From CAJWPI01 sp964635015 (GTDB lineage Bacteria > Pseudomonadota > Gammaproteobacteria > Magnimaribacterales > Magnimaribacteraceae): a DNA stretch of 40,534 nucleotides. The position numbers and the translations under genes are program-made. Shown piece by piece: positions 16,611 through 25,375 of this stretch (the stretch's first letter is position 1; the number at the start of each line of letters is the position of its first letter). The DNA is taken from NCBI GenBank assembly GCA_964635015.1, contig CAZWMS010000012.1, positions 1-40,534 on the forward strand. The letters are read 5' to 3'. The notes below the pieces were generated by a model, which worked only from the letters and a program-made list of their open reading frames with translations, searched no databases and was not told the origin of the DNA.

Positions 16611-17105
16611 ATGAAGTCTACTTTTTTTTTCTTAAGAAATACATTTCTTTTATTAGGCTTTTCCCTAATATTAAATGCATGTGAAAACTCCGATTATTAT
16701 ACTTTGAATGAAGGAGGCGGGAGGCTAGAGGACTTAAGAGGTAAATGGGTAGTTATAAATTATTGGGCTGATTGGTGTCCTCCGTGTTTAAAAGAAATGC
16801 CTGAATTGTCAGCATTTTATGAAGCTAACAAAGAAGAGGTTTTAGTCTTTGCCTATAATTTTGATCAATTACAAGGCGAAGAATTACAAGATCAGATTAA
16901 TAATTTCAATGTTAATGTACCCAGCTTATTAACTGATCCAGGCCTTCTGTTTGGTTGGAAGAAACCGGGAAGCTTACCAGCCACATTTATTTTAGATCCA
17001 GAAGGAAATTTACTGGAATCTTTAATAGGTCCACAGACTAAAAAAAGTTTAGAGTTCTTGATACAAAAATATAAAAGATCTACTCTAAAAAAAGTTCAGG
17101 ATTGA
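16611..17105 (+). CDS. TlpA/ResA-like thioredoxin lipoprotein
   Basis: A 164-residue protein with a signal segment ending in the lipobox LNAC (Cys24), so probably membrane-anchored and facing the periplasm. The thioredoxin-fold domain carries WADWCPPC with Cys56 and Cys59, and the cis-Pro region GSLPATFILDPEGN. It should reduce or exchange disulfides in exported proteins, as TlpA and ResA do in cytochrome maturation; the target is unknown. It diverges from arsC by 21 nt and overlaps the convergent M23 peptidase gene by 26 nt. Confidence 0.9.
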   Translation: MKSTFFFLRNTFLLLGFSLILNACENSDYYTLNEGGGRLEDLRGKWVVINYWADWCPPCLKEMPELSAFYEANKEEVLVFAYNFDQLQGEELQDQINNFNVNVPSLLTDPGLLFGWKKPGSLPATFILDPEGNLLESLIGPQTKKSLEFLIQKYKRSTLKKVQD

Positions 17106-17907
17106 CCGGTATTCCCTTTATGAATGTTTGCCAGTGAAGATGGGCTCCTGTAACTCTTCCAGTTTTACCTACTAAACCTATTGTTTTATTTTTATTAACC
17201 ATTTGCCCTTTTTTTACATTCACTGAATTTAAATGAGAATAGGAGCTTATCAAACCTTTTCCATGATCTATAAAAATAACTTTACCTGCAAAATAAAATT
17301 CCCCTGTTAATATTACTTTGCCCTTAAGAGCTGCCTTAACCTTCGTCCCTTCTCTTGCTGCTATATCAAGACCTACATGTCTATTTCTAGGTTGGTTGTT
17401 TATAAATCTCTTTACTCCAAATTCACTGCTAATTACTCCCTCACAGGGTAAAACCATTTTTAAAGAAGGTTGTTTAATCAAGGAATTTACCTTAAGAGAA
17501 TCTTTTATTAGTGATGATTCAGATTTAATTCTTTTAAGGGATTCTGGAGGAGGGGAAATCATTTCTTTGTTCTGTAGAAATATTTTTGACTCTCTGTACT
17601 CCTTTCTTTCTAGAGTTATTTTGTCAATTAGTTTCTTATTTAAAAAGATGTCTATTGAATTTTGGTTTTCAAATAAACTTATAGGATAGATTATTCTCCA
17701 TTCATCTTTATTTTTTTGACAAAAATAAGGAACTTCTTTGTTAATTCTCACTTTGGGTTCAGTAAAAGAACTGTAGTTCAGAGGATAGTTTATAACTCCA
17801 CCTGGAAAAGGTGAGTTTTTAGGAAAATCGCATTGGCTAAAACTATTCCTTATAGAAGTACAGGAAAAAAGGAAAATGATAAAAAAAGCAAATAATTTAT
17901 TTCTCAT
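17080..17907 (-). CDS. M23 family metallopeptidase lipoprotein (LytM domain)
   Basis: A 275-residue protein with an N-terminal hydrophobic stretch ending LFSC (Cys16), a probable lipobox. The C-terminal LytM domain has the zinc ligands and catalytic histidines: RHVGLD, then the YSHLNSV segment, and HLHW. It probably cleaves peptidoglycan cross-links, or acts as an activator if catalytically weak; all four expected residues seem present. The middle (GVINYPL, then FCQKNKDEWRIIYPIS) resembles M23 proteins whose N-terminal domain resembles an accessory fold. Its start overlaps the 3' end of xseA by 11 nt. Confidence 0.92.
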   Translation of the reverse strand: MRNKLFAFFIIFLFSCTSIRNSFSQCDFPKNSPFPGGVINYPLNYSSFTEPKVRINKEVPYFCQKNKDEWRIIYPISLFENQNSIDIFLNKKLIDKITLERKEYRESKIFLQNKEMISPPPESLKRIKSESSLIKDSLKVNSLIKQPSLKMVLPCEGVISSEFGVKRFINNQPRNRHVGLDIAAREGTKVKAALKGKVILTGEFYFAGKVIFIDHGKGLISSYSHLNSVNVKKGQMVNKNKTIGLVGKTGRVTGAHLHWQTFIKGIPVNPELFLE

Positions 17908-19255
17908 CAGAGTTTCTTCTCAAGATCTTTGCTTTTAAATAGCCTTTTTTTAATCTTGCAGATATTATTTCTCCTTTTTTAACTTGTTGATCTGATTTAA
18001 TTATTTCCTTTGAATTATCTTTGGTAATTATTGAATACCCTCTTCCAAGAACTGATAAAGGGCTTACGGCATCTAAAGTTGAAGTTAAGTTTGTTAAATT
18101 AGATTCAGCTGTTTTAAAAGTTTCTTGCGTTGATCTGAAAAGACGAATCAATAATTCATGGTTTTTATTTTTTTTGGCTTTAAGCTCTAGCTTATTCGAA
18201 GAACTAAAAAAAGAATTAGTTACCAACTGTAATCTTTTATTATTCTTGAAGTTTATTTGGATCATTTCTCTTACTAATCTTAGTTCTAGGTCATCTATTC
18301 TTTGCAATATTTGATTTAATTTATTTTTGGGATGAACCATCCTTTTTCTAAAGAAAGAGATTGTGTCTTTTAAATTTATCAATCTTGCATTCGTGATATC
18401 AGTAATCTGGCTTGTAAGAGTTAATAATTTACTGAGTATTTCTGTATGGCTTTGGCTAATCATTTCTGCAGCTGCTGATGGAGTTGGAGCTCTAACATCC
18501 GAAACAAAATCTGATATCGTATAGTCTGTTTCATGCCCAATAGCACTAATTATAGGAACTTTACATTTAGCTATTTCCCTTGCTAAAGATTCAGAGTTAA
18601 ACGACCAGAGATCCTCCATTGAACCTCCTCCTCTAGCTAGAATAATAGTTTGGACTGTACTTAGTTCTGAAGCTCTTTTAAGAGCTTTTATAATCTGGTT
18701 TTCGGCATTTTCACCCTGAACCATTGTCGGAACCAAAGTGAGGGTAACGGTCGGAGATCTTCTTCCTAGTACATTTACTATATCTTTAAAAACTGATCCA
18801 TCTTCTGATGTAACTACAGCTATGTGTTTAACAAAAGAAGGTAAGGGCTTTTTCTTTTCTATGTCAAAAAGACCCTCATTTATAAGCTTTTTCTTTAAAT
18901 CTTCAAAAGCTCTTAGCAACGCACCTTGTCCTGCAAGTTCAGCGTATTCTATTATTAGCTGATATTGTCCCCTACCTTCATAGATACTTAAGCTTCCATT
19001 TACTATTAACTTATCTCCATTCTTTGGCAAAAACTGAATGAAGTCATTTTTATTTGCGAACATAGCACATCTAATTTCTGAATCTGAATCTTTTAATGAA
19101 AAATACCAATGACCCGACGAGGCAGAAAAGAAGTTAGATACTTCTCCTTCAACCCACACAAAGGGGAAATTTTTTTCCAAAAGCTTTCTTGCTTTTTTGT
19201 TTAATTCAGAAACGGAAACTATTTCTTGGGTGTTCTGAGCGAAATTTTCAACCAT
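17897..19255 (-). CDS. xseA: Exodeoxyribonuclease VII large subunit
   Basis: A 452-residue XseA of normal length. The N-terminal OB-fold (SVSELNKKARKLLEKNFPFVWVEGEVSNF...GHWYFSLKD) is followed by the catalytic domain with ARGGGSMEDLWSFNSE and GHETDYTISDFVSDVRAPTPSAAAE, then a long basic coiled-coil region and a C-terminal LGRGYSIITKD segment. With XseB it degrades single-stranded DNA to short oligonucleotides. The small subunit xseB is not in the window. It is co-directional and overlapping with the M23 peptidase gene downstream. Confidence 0.97.
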   Translation of the reverse strand: MVENFAQNTQEIVSVSELNKKARKLLEKNFPFVWVEGEVSNFFSASSGHWYFSLKDSDSEIRCAMFANKNDFIQFLPKNGDKLIVNGSLSIYEGRGQYQLIIEYAELAGQGALLRAFEDLKKKLINEGLFDIEKKKPLPSFVKHIAVVTSEDGSVFKDIVNVLGRRSPTVTLTLVPTMVQGENAENQIIKALKRASELSTVQTIILARGGGSMEDLWSFNSESLAREIAKCKVPIISAIGHETDYTISDFVSDVRAPTPSAAAEMISQSHTEILSKLLTLTSQITDITNARLINLKDTISFFRKRMVHPKNKLNQILQRIDDLELRLVREMIQINFKNNKRLQLVTNSFFSSSNKLELKAKKNKNHELLIRLFRSTQETFKTAESNLTNLTSTLDAVSPLSVLGRGYSIITKDNSKEIIKSDQQVKKGEIISARLKKGYLKAKILRRNSDEK

Positions 19256-19290
19256 AATATAACTATATCAGAGAGATACTGCTGTATTTA

Positions 19291-20172
19291 ATGGAAAATT
19301 CAAAAACTATTTACTTAGGGCTCTTAGCTCTTTTCATAGGAGCTGCATTATTAGGATCTTCAGCTATATTTGTACGGTTTAGTGAAACTTCACCTTCTCT
19401 AACAGCTTTTTATAGAGCTTTGCTGGCATTGCCTTTTTTAGCTATATGGATTATAGCTACAAATAAAAAGACACAATTACACTTCTCTCTAAATAAAAAA
19501 GATTTACTTATCCTGCTTTACGCAGGTGCTTTTTTTGGGACAGATATGGCTATTTGGAACTGGTCTATAAAATTTACTTCTGTTGCCCATGCTACCCTCA
19601 TGGCAAATACTGCTCCTATATTTGTAACAATTATCAGTTATTTTTATCTTCGTAATCACATTGAATCTTCTTTTCTTAAAGCTTTATTTTTAACCTTTTC
19701 TGGGGTATGTATAGTTATATTTTTTGGAAGTGGATCAGATACTTCAAGATTACTAGGCGATTCTTTAGGGCTCATAGCTGCATTATTCTATGCCTCTTAT
19801 ATTCTTTGCATAAAGAGATTAACTAATACTTTTTCTCCTTCTTTGACTCTTTTTTATGCAACTCTCTTTACTGCAATTTTTTTACTTCCAGTTGGTTATA
19901 TAGAAGCTGATAGTTTTTTCCCAGAGACTAGGGAAGGGTGGATAGTATTATTTTCTTATGCAGCGATAAGCCAAGCGTTAGCCCAAGGTCTAATTACCTA
20001 TGGTATCTCAAAACTGTCAGCTCATTTTTCATCTTTAGTTTTATTAATACAACCAGTAGCTGCTGCAATTTATGGATGGTTAATATTATTTGAGGGAATT
20101 AATTTGTTTCAAATAGTGGGGGGAGCAATAGTGCTTTTTGGAATATACATGTCAAGTAGAGATCAGACTTAG
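19291..20172 (+). CDS. EamA/DMT-superfamily transporter
   Basis: A 293-residue protein with ten predicted membrane helices in two EamA repeats, starting with the typical FIGAALLGSSAIFVRFSE...PSLTAFYRALLALPFL and a second repeat around DSLGLIAALFYASYILCIKRL. It is probably an inner-membrane exporter of metabolites or amino acids; the substrate is not inferable. It has its own transcription unit between divergent xseA (35 nt) and the convergent crotonase gene, with whose stop codon it overlaps by two bases. Confidence 0.92.
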   Translation: MENSKTIYLGLLALFIGAALLGSSAIFVRFSETSPSLTAFYRALLALPFLAIWIIATNKKTQLHFSLNKKDLLILLYAGAFFGTDMAIWNWSIKFTSVAHATLMANTAPIFVTIISYFYLRNHIESSFLKALFLTFSGVCIVIFFGSGSDTSRLLGDSLGLIAALFYASYILCIKRLTNTFSPSLTLFYATLFTAIFLLPVGYIEADSFFPETREGWIVLFSYAAISQALAQGLITYGISKLSAHFSSLVLLIQPVAAAIYGWLILFEGINLFQIVGGAIVLFGIYMSSRDQT

Positions 20173-20975
20173 TCCCAATCAGGTTCACGTTTTTCTAAAA
20201 AGGCATTAATGCCCTCCTTAGCATCCTCACTTTGGATGCATGCAGTTATTTGCTTTTGCAAAAACGGAAGGGCTTCATCAAAACTCATCGAATCCTGCTT
20301 ATTATATGCTGATAGACCCATTTGCATTGTTGCAGGGGCTAAATTAGCTAGATCAGAGGCAAGCTTGTTAACTGTAGAGTCCAATTCCGTAGACTTAACA
20401 GATTGGTTAATTAATCCCCATTCTTCAGCTTTTTTTGCATCAATAGCCTCACCGCGCATACAGAAGTCCAATCCAGCTCTTTTAGGCATGACTCTAAATA
20501 AGCCTGCCATAACCATAAAAGGCCATATCCCTCTTTTTATCTCAGGAGCAGAAAACTTGGCTTCTTTCACAGCTACAGCGTGAGTCGAATTAGTTACAAA
20601 TAATAGAGCACCTGCTAAAACAGAGCCTTGAATTTTCGCTATAACAGGTTTATTTAAATGTCTAAGGGATAGGCTTATATCTGTACGTCCTTCTAGCTCT
20701 GGAACTGCTGATTCAGGTTGTTCCTCTTTACCTGACATATTTTTTAAATCAGCACCAGCACAAAAAATATCACCTTCAGCTGCCAATACCACTACCCTAA
20801 TTGATCTTTCTTGCTTAGCGTAAGCTAAGGCATAATTGATTTCATTAGACATTACTGAATTTAAAGCATTTTTCCTTTCTGGTCGATTTAAAGTTATTGT
20901 AAGAATATTCCCCTCAATATGAATTTTTGTAGCTTCAAAAATAAGTCCTTCTAGTGATAATTTTTCTTTGTTCAT
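20169..20975 (-). CDS. Enoyl-CoA hydratase/isomerase family protein
   Basis: A 268-residue crotonase-fold protein: ITLNRPERKNALNS, then FCAGADLKNMSG, which supplies one oxyanion-hole backbone, and the GSVLAGALLFVTNS region supplying the other. The second catalytic Glu is present (APEIKRGIWP), but at the position of the first (GGGxELA in hydratases) the sequence reads AGALLFV, so that Glu appears to be Leu. This suggests isomerase, hydrolase or atypical hydratase chemistry. By position, last in an AtuC-AtuF-TetR-AtuA-like operon and coupled by ATGA to the AtuA-like gene, it is a candidate for the isohexenylglutaconyl- or methylglutaconyl-CoA hydratase role (AtuE/LiuC), with the reservation above. 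Confidence 0.85.
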   Translation of the reverse strand: MNKEKLSLEGLIFEATKIHIEGNILTITLNRPERKNALNSVMSNEINYALAYAKQERSIRVVVLAAEGDIFCAGADLKNMSGKEEQPESAVPELEGRTDISLSLRHLNKPVIAKIQGSVLAGALLFVTNSTHAVAVKEAKFSAPEIKRGIWPFMVMAGLFRVMPKRAGLDFCMRGEAIDAKKAEEWGLINQSVKSTELDSTVNKLASDLANLAPATMQMGLSAYNKQDSMSFDEALPFLQKQITACIQSEDAKEGINAFLEKREPDWD

Positions 20976-22765
20976 AATTTATCTCCTCCTGTCGTTCCTG
21001 CTAGATAATCAGGAGCATCGATTTCCTTGGCTCGTATATACTCTCCTAATGACTTAGCTTGCCCATCAAGTCTAGTTGAAGAAGAGACTCCGTTTTGTAA
21101 TATGTCATGAATGTAAAAATTTAAGGAGAGCATGTTTGGAAGTTCATGTCTCTCTATTTCATATTGAGCTACATCCGGCAGAAGCTCTTTAAGTTTATTT
21201 ACTGTTAGGAAATCATATAAAAAAGCATAAGATTCAGGTGTTTTTGCCCACACGCCTAAATTAGCACACCCTCCTTTGTCTCCTGATCTGGTACCAAATA
21301 AACGACCAAAGATAATTTTTTTAACATTCTTGATTTCTGGTAGTTTATTTTGGAAAGGCTCTTTTTGATAATAAATTTCTTCTAAGTCCATTTGGCTGGT
21401 AGGGATAACATTTATAGTTTCTCCTTCAAAATGCACTTTTTCAGTGATGTGTTTGCTATCAATAAGAGCAGGCCAATACTCAATATAATGACCGCTTGGA
21501 ACCGAACCAGCTCTTCCTGTCCAGCCAGGAAGATTTGCTAGTCCTAGTTCAATTATTTTAGCGCTGAAAAGTCTACCTACTAGATCTGGGTTTTGGGACA
21601 TAACACTGATTCTAAGGGAAGCTTGAGCTTGTTCATTGGACTCAGGATTTTCTTTATCAGTTCTATGAAGTTGAATATCAACCTTATCAAACTGTTCTTT
21701 TCCACCCACATTTTCAAATATTGAATCGGTAACCAATTTAGCTTTCTCTTCTATATCCAACCCGGTTAATAGAATTTCAGTTCCATTTCTAAAACCTCCC
21801 GCCAAGTTTATGCAGACCTTGTGAGTCTTTGGTGCACTACTTCCTCTGCAACCTGTTATGTGAACTCTATTTTCAGCCTCTTGAGTTATTTTTAATGTGT
21901 CAAAGTGGGAAACAACATCTGGGTTCATGTAAGCCGGACTTCCTATTTCATAGAGTAATTGAGCTGTTACTGTTCCTACTGATACCAGTCCACCAGTACC
22001 AGGGTGTTTAGTTATGGTGAAACTACCGTCTTTAAATATCTCAGCTATCGGGTAACCAATATTTGAGAAAGAGGGAACTTCTTGGAAAAAAGAATAATTT
22101 CCTCCAGTAGCTTGGGCACCACATTCTATTATATGCCCAGCCGCTAATGCTCCTGCAAGGGCATCGTAGTTATCCCTTGACCAATTGAATTTCCATGCTG
22201 CAGGTCCTATGACAACTGCCGCATCTGTAACTCTGGGACACACGACCACATCAGCGCCTTTATCCAGGGCTTCTTTTATCCCCCATGCTCCAAAATAAAC
22301 ATTTGCCGTAACCGGTTTTTTTCCATACTCCTGTAAAGGAATATCTTTCTCTATATTCTTTAGTAATTCACCTTCTTTATTTAACTCATCTAGCCTTGGA
22401 ACCAAATCATCTCCGTCTATATAGGCAACTTTAAGATTTAATCCCAATTCTTGAACTATTTCTTCAACTTTTCCTGCCATTGAAATTGGATTAAGTCCCC
22501 CTGCATTAGTTACAATTTTGATGTTTCTTTCTTGACAAGCCAAAGCTACATCTTTGAATTGCTTTAAGAAAGTTCCCACATATCCGTGATCTTCTCCACG
22601 TTGTATTCTCTGGTTGTAAAGGATTGCCATGGTTAGTTCAGCAAGGTAATCTCCTGTGAGAACATCAACCGGACCTCCTTCAACCATGTCCTTAGCTGCA
22701 GAAAGTCTATCTCCATAAAAACCGCTGCAATTGCCTATCAAAATTTTATCTTCCGCTACACTCAT
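20972..22765 (-). CDS. AtuA-like acyclic terpene utilization protein (DUF1446)
   Basis: A 597-residue protein starting with the AtuA pattern ILIGNCSGFYGDRLSAAKDMVEGGPVDVLTGDYLAELTM, then IKIVTNAGGLNP, VCPRVTDAAVVIGPAAW, and C-terminal LFGTRSGDKGGCANLGVW (the AtuA C-terminal domain). AtuA is required for growth on citronellol and geraniol in Pseudomonas, but its reaction is unknown. It lies between the TetR gene and the crotonase, with an ATGA overlap to the latter and 21 nt from the TetR gene. Function here is inferred from the family and the acyl-CoA carboxylase neighbours. Confidence 0.9.
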   Translation of the reverse strand: MSVAEDKILIGNCSGFYGDRLSAAKDMVEGGPVDVLTGDYLAELTMAILYNQRIQRGEDHGYVGTFLKQFKDVALACQERNIKIVTNAGGLNPISMAGKVEEIVQELGLNLKVAYIDGDDLVPRLDELNKEGELLKNIEKDIPLQEYGKKPVTANVYFGAWGIKEALDKGADVVVCPRVTDAAVVIGPAAWKFNWSRDNYDALAGALAAGHIIECGAQATGGNYSFFQEVPSFSNIGYPIAEIFKDGSFTITKHPGTGGLVSVGTVTAQLLYEIGSPAYMNPDVVSHFDTLKITQEAENRVHITGCRGSSAPKTHKVCINLAGGFRNGTEILLTGLDIEEKAKLVTDSIFENVGGKEQFDKVDIQLHRTDKENPESNEQAQASLRISVMSQNPDLVGRLFSAKIIELGLANLPGWTGRAGSVPSGHYIEYWPALIDSKHITEKVHFEGETINVIPTSQMDLEEIYYQKEPFQNKLPEIKNVKKIIFGRLFGTRSGDKGGCANLGVWAKTPESYAFLYDFLTVNKLKELLPDVAQYEIERHELPNMLSLNFYIHDILQNGVSSSTRLDGQAKSLGEYIRAKEIDAPDYLAGTTGGDKL

Positions 22766-22786
22766 TTACTTATCTCCAAAACACTC

Positions 22787-23443
22787 TTAAGGCTTAACTG
22801 TTTCAAGGCCTAAAAATATAACTTCACTTATCTCATGATATATTTCTTCTGGGCTTTTAACCAAACTGGATTTGAAGTTATTAGCATAGATTTCTCTCCC
22901 TAGTCCTGAGAGGATCATGGCGAAAGCTGATATATCAATGGGCTTAATAAGTTTTTTTTGCACTGATCTTTCAAGTAATTTCTTTGTCATGGAAACAACA
23001 TAATTTTCATGCGAATCTACCAAAACTCTGGCCCCTTTCAGCTCACCAAAATCTCTTGTAAAAGCTAGACATGCAGGATCCATGGCTTTACCTGTCTCAT
23101 TCACATAGACCTTAAGCTGGTCTAGAGGGGAGTCTATATTTTTGATGGCTTTTTTTGCCTCACCGCCTATCCTAAAAAGTATTCGATCCACAGCAATTAA
23201 TACCAATTGACCCTTACTAGGAGCTAGTTCATACAAAGTCCTGAGGGATACTTTTAAGCGAGATGCAATTTCTGCCATAGTTAAATCTGGTAAGCCTTTT
23301 TGTATTAACTTTTCAAGTTGTGCCAGCGCTTCTACTTTCCTTTCCGAAAGGGAACTTTCTTTTTTTCTGGAAAGTAAAGGTTTAGGAGGCTTAGGGTCAT
23401 CAGTTTCTCCTAAAAAATTAGTATCCTTGAGGTTTGCTTTCAC
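22787..23443 (-). CDS. TetR-family transcriptional regulator
   Basis: A 218-residue regulator. The helix-turn-helix is clear around residues 50-80 (LTMAEIASRLKVSLRTLYELAPSKGQLVLIAV), preceded by about 30 variable residues, and the C-terminal all-helical part would bind the inducer. TetR proteins near AtuA-type operons (AtuR) repress them until an acyl-CoA binds. Here the gene is inside the operon, 6 nt after the carboxylase alpha gene and 21 nt before the AtuA-like gene, which suggests autoregulation through the operon promoter near 27.03-27.15 kb, where a good palindrome is found. Confidence 0.93.
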   Translation of the reverse strand: MKANLKDTNFLGETDDPKPPKPLLSRKKESSLSERKVEALAQLEKLIQKGLPDLTMAEIASRLKVSLRTLYELAPSKGQLVLIAVDRILFRIGGEAKKAIKNIDSPLDQLKVYVNETGKAMDPACLAFTRDFGELKGARVLVDSHENYVVSMTKKLLERSVQKKLIKPIDISAFAMILSGLGREIYANNFKSSLVKSPEEIYHEISEVIFLGLETVKP

Positions 23444-23449
23444 TGTTAC

Positions 23450-25375
23450 CTACTTAGAGTCAACTACCATTAGCAGAGCGCCATTCTCAAGTTGGTCATC
23501 TTTTTTTATGTATATTTCAATGACCCTTCCATCTGCAGGAGCGTTTACCTGGTGTTCCATTTTCATAGCTTCAAGAATAACCACTGCTTCTCCTTTGGAA
23601 ATAGAGTCCCCCACTTTAACTTTAAGTTCAACAACTTTACCTGGCATTGGAGCTGTTAAGCCACCAGAAATCTCTTCAGTCCCAGGCAACACAAAGCGTG
23701 GTAGCTTATGAAGAGAAACATTTCCCCAGGGCATTTTTACAACTACTAAATCATTGTCTTTAGTAACTTTAGAAGTTAAACGATGTCCATCAATCTCAAC
23801 ATTAATACTTTCAGGATCCCAATTAAACACTCTAGCAACTGATTGCTCATTTAAATCAAATTTTCCATCTCTTCTGGACCTGTAAGTGATAGGTATTTCA
23901 TTTCCATCATATTGAAAAGAGACCCTTTGCCTTGGCAATCTAGAATTTCTCCAGCCGGAAGGAAGTTGACCTAGAATCTCAGCATCGTTTCGATTTTTCC
24001 CTTGTATCCAAAGAGCAGCTATAGAAGCTGCTAGTTGAATTTCTGAAGCTGATAAAACTATCGAAAGGTCTGGTTTGATTTTTTCAATAAAGTCGGTTGT
24101 GGTTAGGCCTTTTAGAAAAGCTTCAGAACGAAGAATAGCTACTAAAAAGTCCCTGTTCGTAACAACTCCGCCTATGTGTAATGATTCCAAAGCCTGTGAG
24201 AGTTTGTTGGCTGCATCTACTCTGGACTCTCCAAAGGTGATCACCTTAGCCATCATTGGGTCAAAATCAGTTCCTATCACTGAACCTTGATCTACCCCAG
24301 AATCCCAACGTGCATCTACTGAAAGGTCAGGTGCAAATGCAACAAGTGACCCTGTAGCTGGAAGAAAGTTGCTAGTAGGATCTTCAGCGTAAAGTCTTGC
24401 TTCAATAGCAGAGCCATACCAGGTTACATCTTCTTGGTAATATCCAAGATCCTCACCTCTAGCGATTCTTAGTTGTTCATGCACCAAATCTATACCTGTG
24501 GTAGCTTCTGTTACTGGATGTTCAACTTGGAGTCTTGTATTTACTTCAAGAAACCAAAATTCTCCAGTTTTATCATCCACTAAGAATTCTACAGTTCCAG
24601 CAGATTCATACTTTAATTTCTTTGCTATTTTAAGAGCTGCAGTTCCCATTGCTTCTCTCATTTCAGGATTAACTCTAGGGGAAGGAGATTCTTCAATTAT
24701 CTTTTGATGGCGCCTTTGGATGGAACACTCTCTTTCTCCTAAATGGACAATATTTCCTTGAGAATCACCAAGGATTTGAATTTCTATGTGCCTGGAAACT
24801 GGTATATACCTCTCTATAAAGATCCTGTCATCTCCAAAACTACTTTTGGCCTCTCTTCGGGCTGATTTTATTGATTCTTTCAGCTCCTTATTAGACTTAA
24901 CTATTCTCATTCCCTTACCGCCGCCGCCTGCAGAAGCTTTGATCAACAAAGGATAACCTAAATCTTTTGCTTTTTTTGGATCTAAGGTCATGGGTAGGGT
25001 AGGGACTCCAGTTTTTTCAGCCAGTTCTTTAGCCTTTAATTTATCGCCCATTAAAGAGATTACTCGACCTGAAGGTCCTATCCAAATTAATCCAGCTTTG
25101 ACAACATCTTTTGCGAATTTAGCATTTTCGGATAAAAATCCGTAACCTGGATGAATGGCTTGAGATCCTGAACGCAAAGCTGCTTGGATAATTTCTTTTG
25201 AATTAAGGTACGAATCCGAAAGTTTAATTGCTTCATCTGCCATTTGGACAAAAGGCGCATCACTATCTACTTCCACATACACAACAACACAACTTATACC
25301 CATTTCACGGGCACTTCTGATGATACGACAGGCTATTTCACCTCGGTTTGCGATGAGTAATTTATGATAATTCAT
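23450..25375 (-). CDS. Biotin-dependent acyl-CoA carboxylase alpha subunit
   Basis: A 641-residue protein with biotin carboxylase and biotin carrier parts in one chain. The N-terminal biotin carboxylase shows LLIANRGEIACRIIRSAREMGI, the ATP-grasp loop GGGGKGMRIV, ERECSIQRRHQKIIEE and FLEVNTRLQVEHPVTE. The C-terminal biotinyl domain carries EAMKMEH with Lys605 as the biotinylation site. It carboxylates biotin with bicarbonate and ATP for transfer to an acyl-CoA by the beta subunit. With AtuA next to it, geranyl-CoA or methylcrotonyl-CoA carboxylase (AtuF/LiuD) is most likely; propionyl-CoA is possible. It is coupled by ATGA to the beta gene. Confidence 0.93.
   Translation of the reverse strand: MNYHKLLIANRGEIACRIIRSAREMGISCVVVYVEVDSDAPFVQMADEAIKLSDSYLNSKEIIQAALRSGSQAIHPGYGFLSENAKFAKDVVKAGLIWIGPSGRVISLMGDKLKAKELAEKTGVPTLPMTLDPKKAKDLGYPLLIKASAGGGGKGMRIVKSNKELKESIKSARREAKSSFGDDRIFIERYIPVSRHIEIQILGDSQGNIVHLGERECSIQRRHQKIIEESPSPRVNPEMREAMGTAALKIAKKLKYESAGTVEFLVDDKTGEFWFLEVNTRLQVEHPVTEATTGIDLVHEQLRIARGEDLGYYQEDVTWYGSAIEARLYAEDPTSNFLPATGSLVAFAPDLSVDARWDSGVDQGSVIGTDFDPMMAKVITFGESRVDAANKLSQALESLHIGGVVTNRDFLVAILRSEAFLKGLTTTDFIEKIKPDLSIVLSASEIQLAASIAALWIQGKNRNDAEILGQLPSGWRNSRLPRQRVSFQYDGNEIPITYRSRRDGKFDLNEQSVARVFNWDPESINVEIDGHRLTSKVTKDNDLVVVKMPWGNVSLHKLPRFVLPGTEEISGGLTAPMPGKVVELKVKVGDSISKGEAVVILEAMKMEHQVNAPADGRVIEIYIKKDDQLENGALLMVVDSK

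Noticed and set aside
23427..23711. Plus-strand frames opposite the carboxylase alpha and beta genes (also 25396-26321)
   Set aside because: All are antisense to well-conserved carboxylase motifs and show low-complexity Ser/Pro-rich translations.
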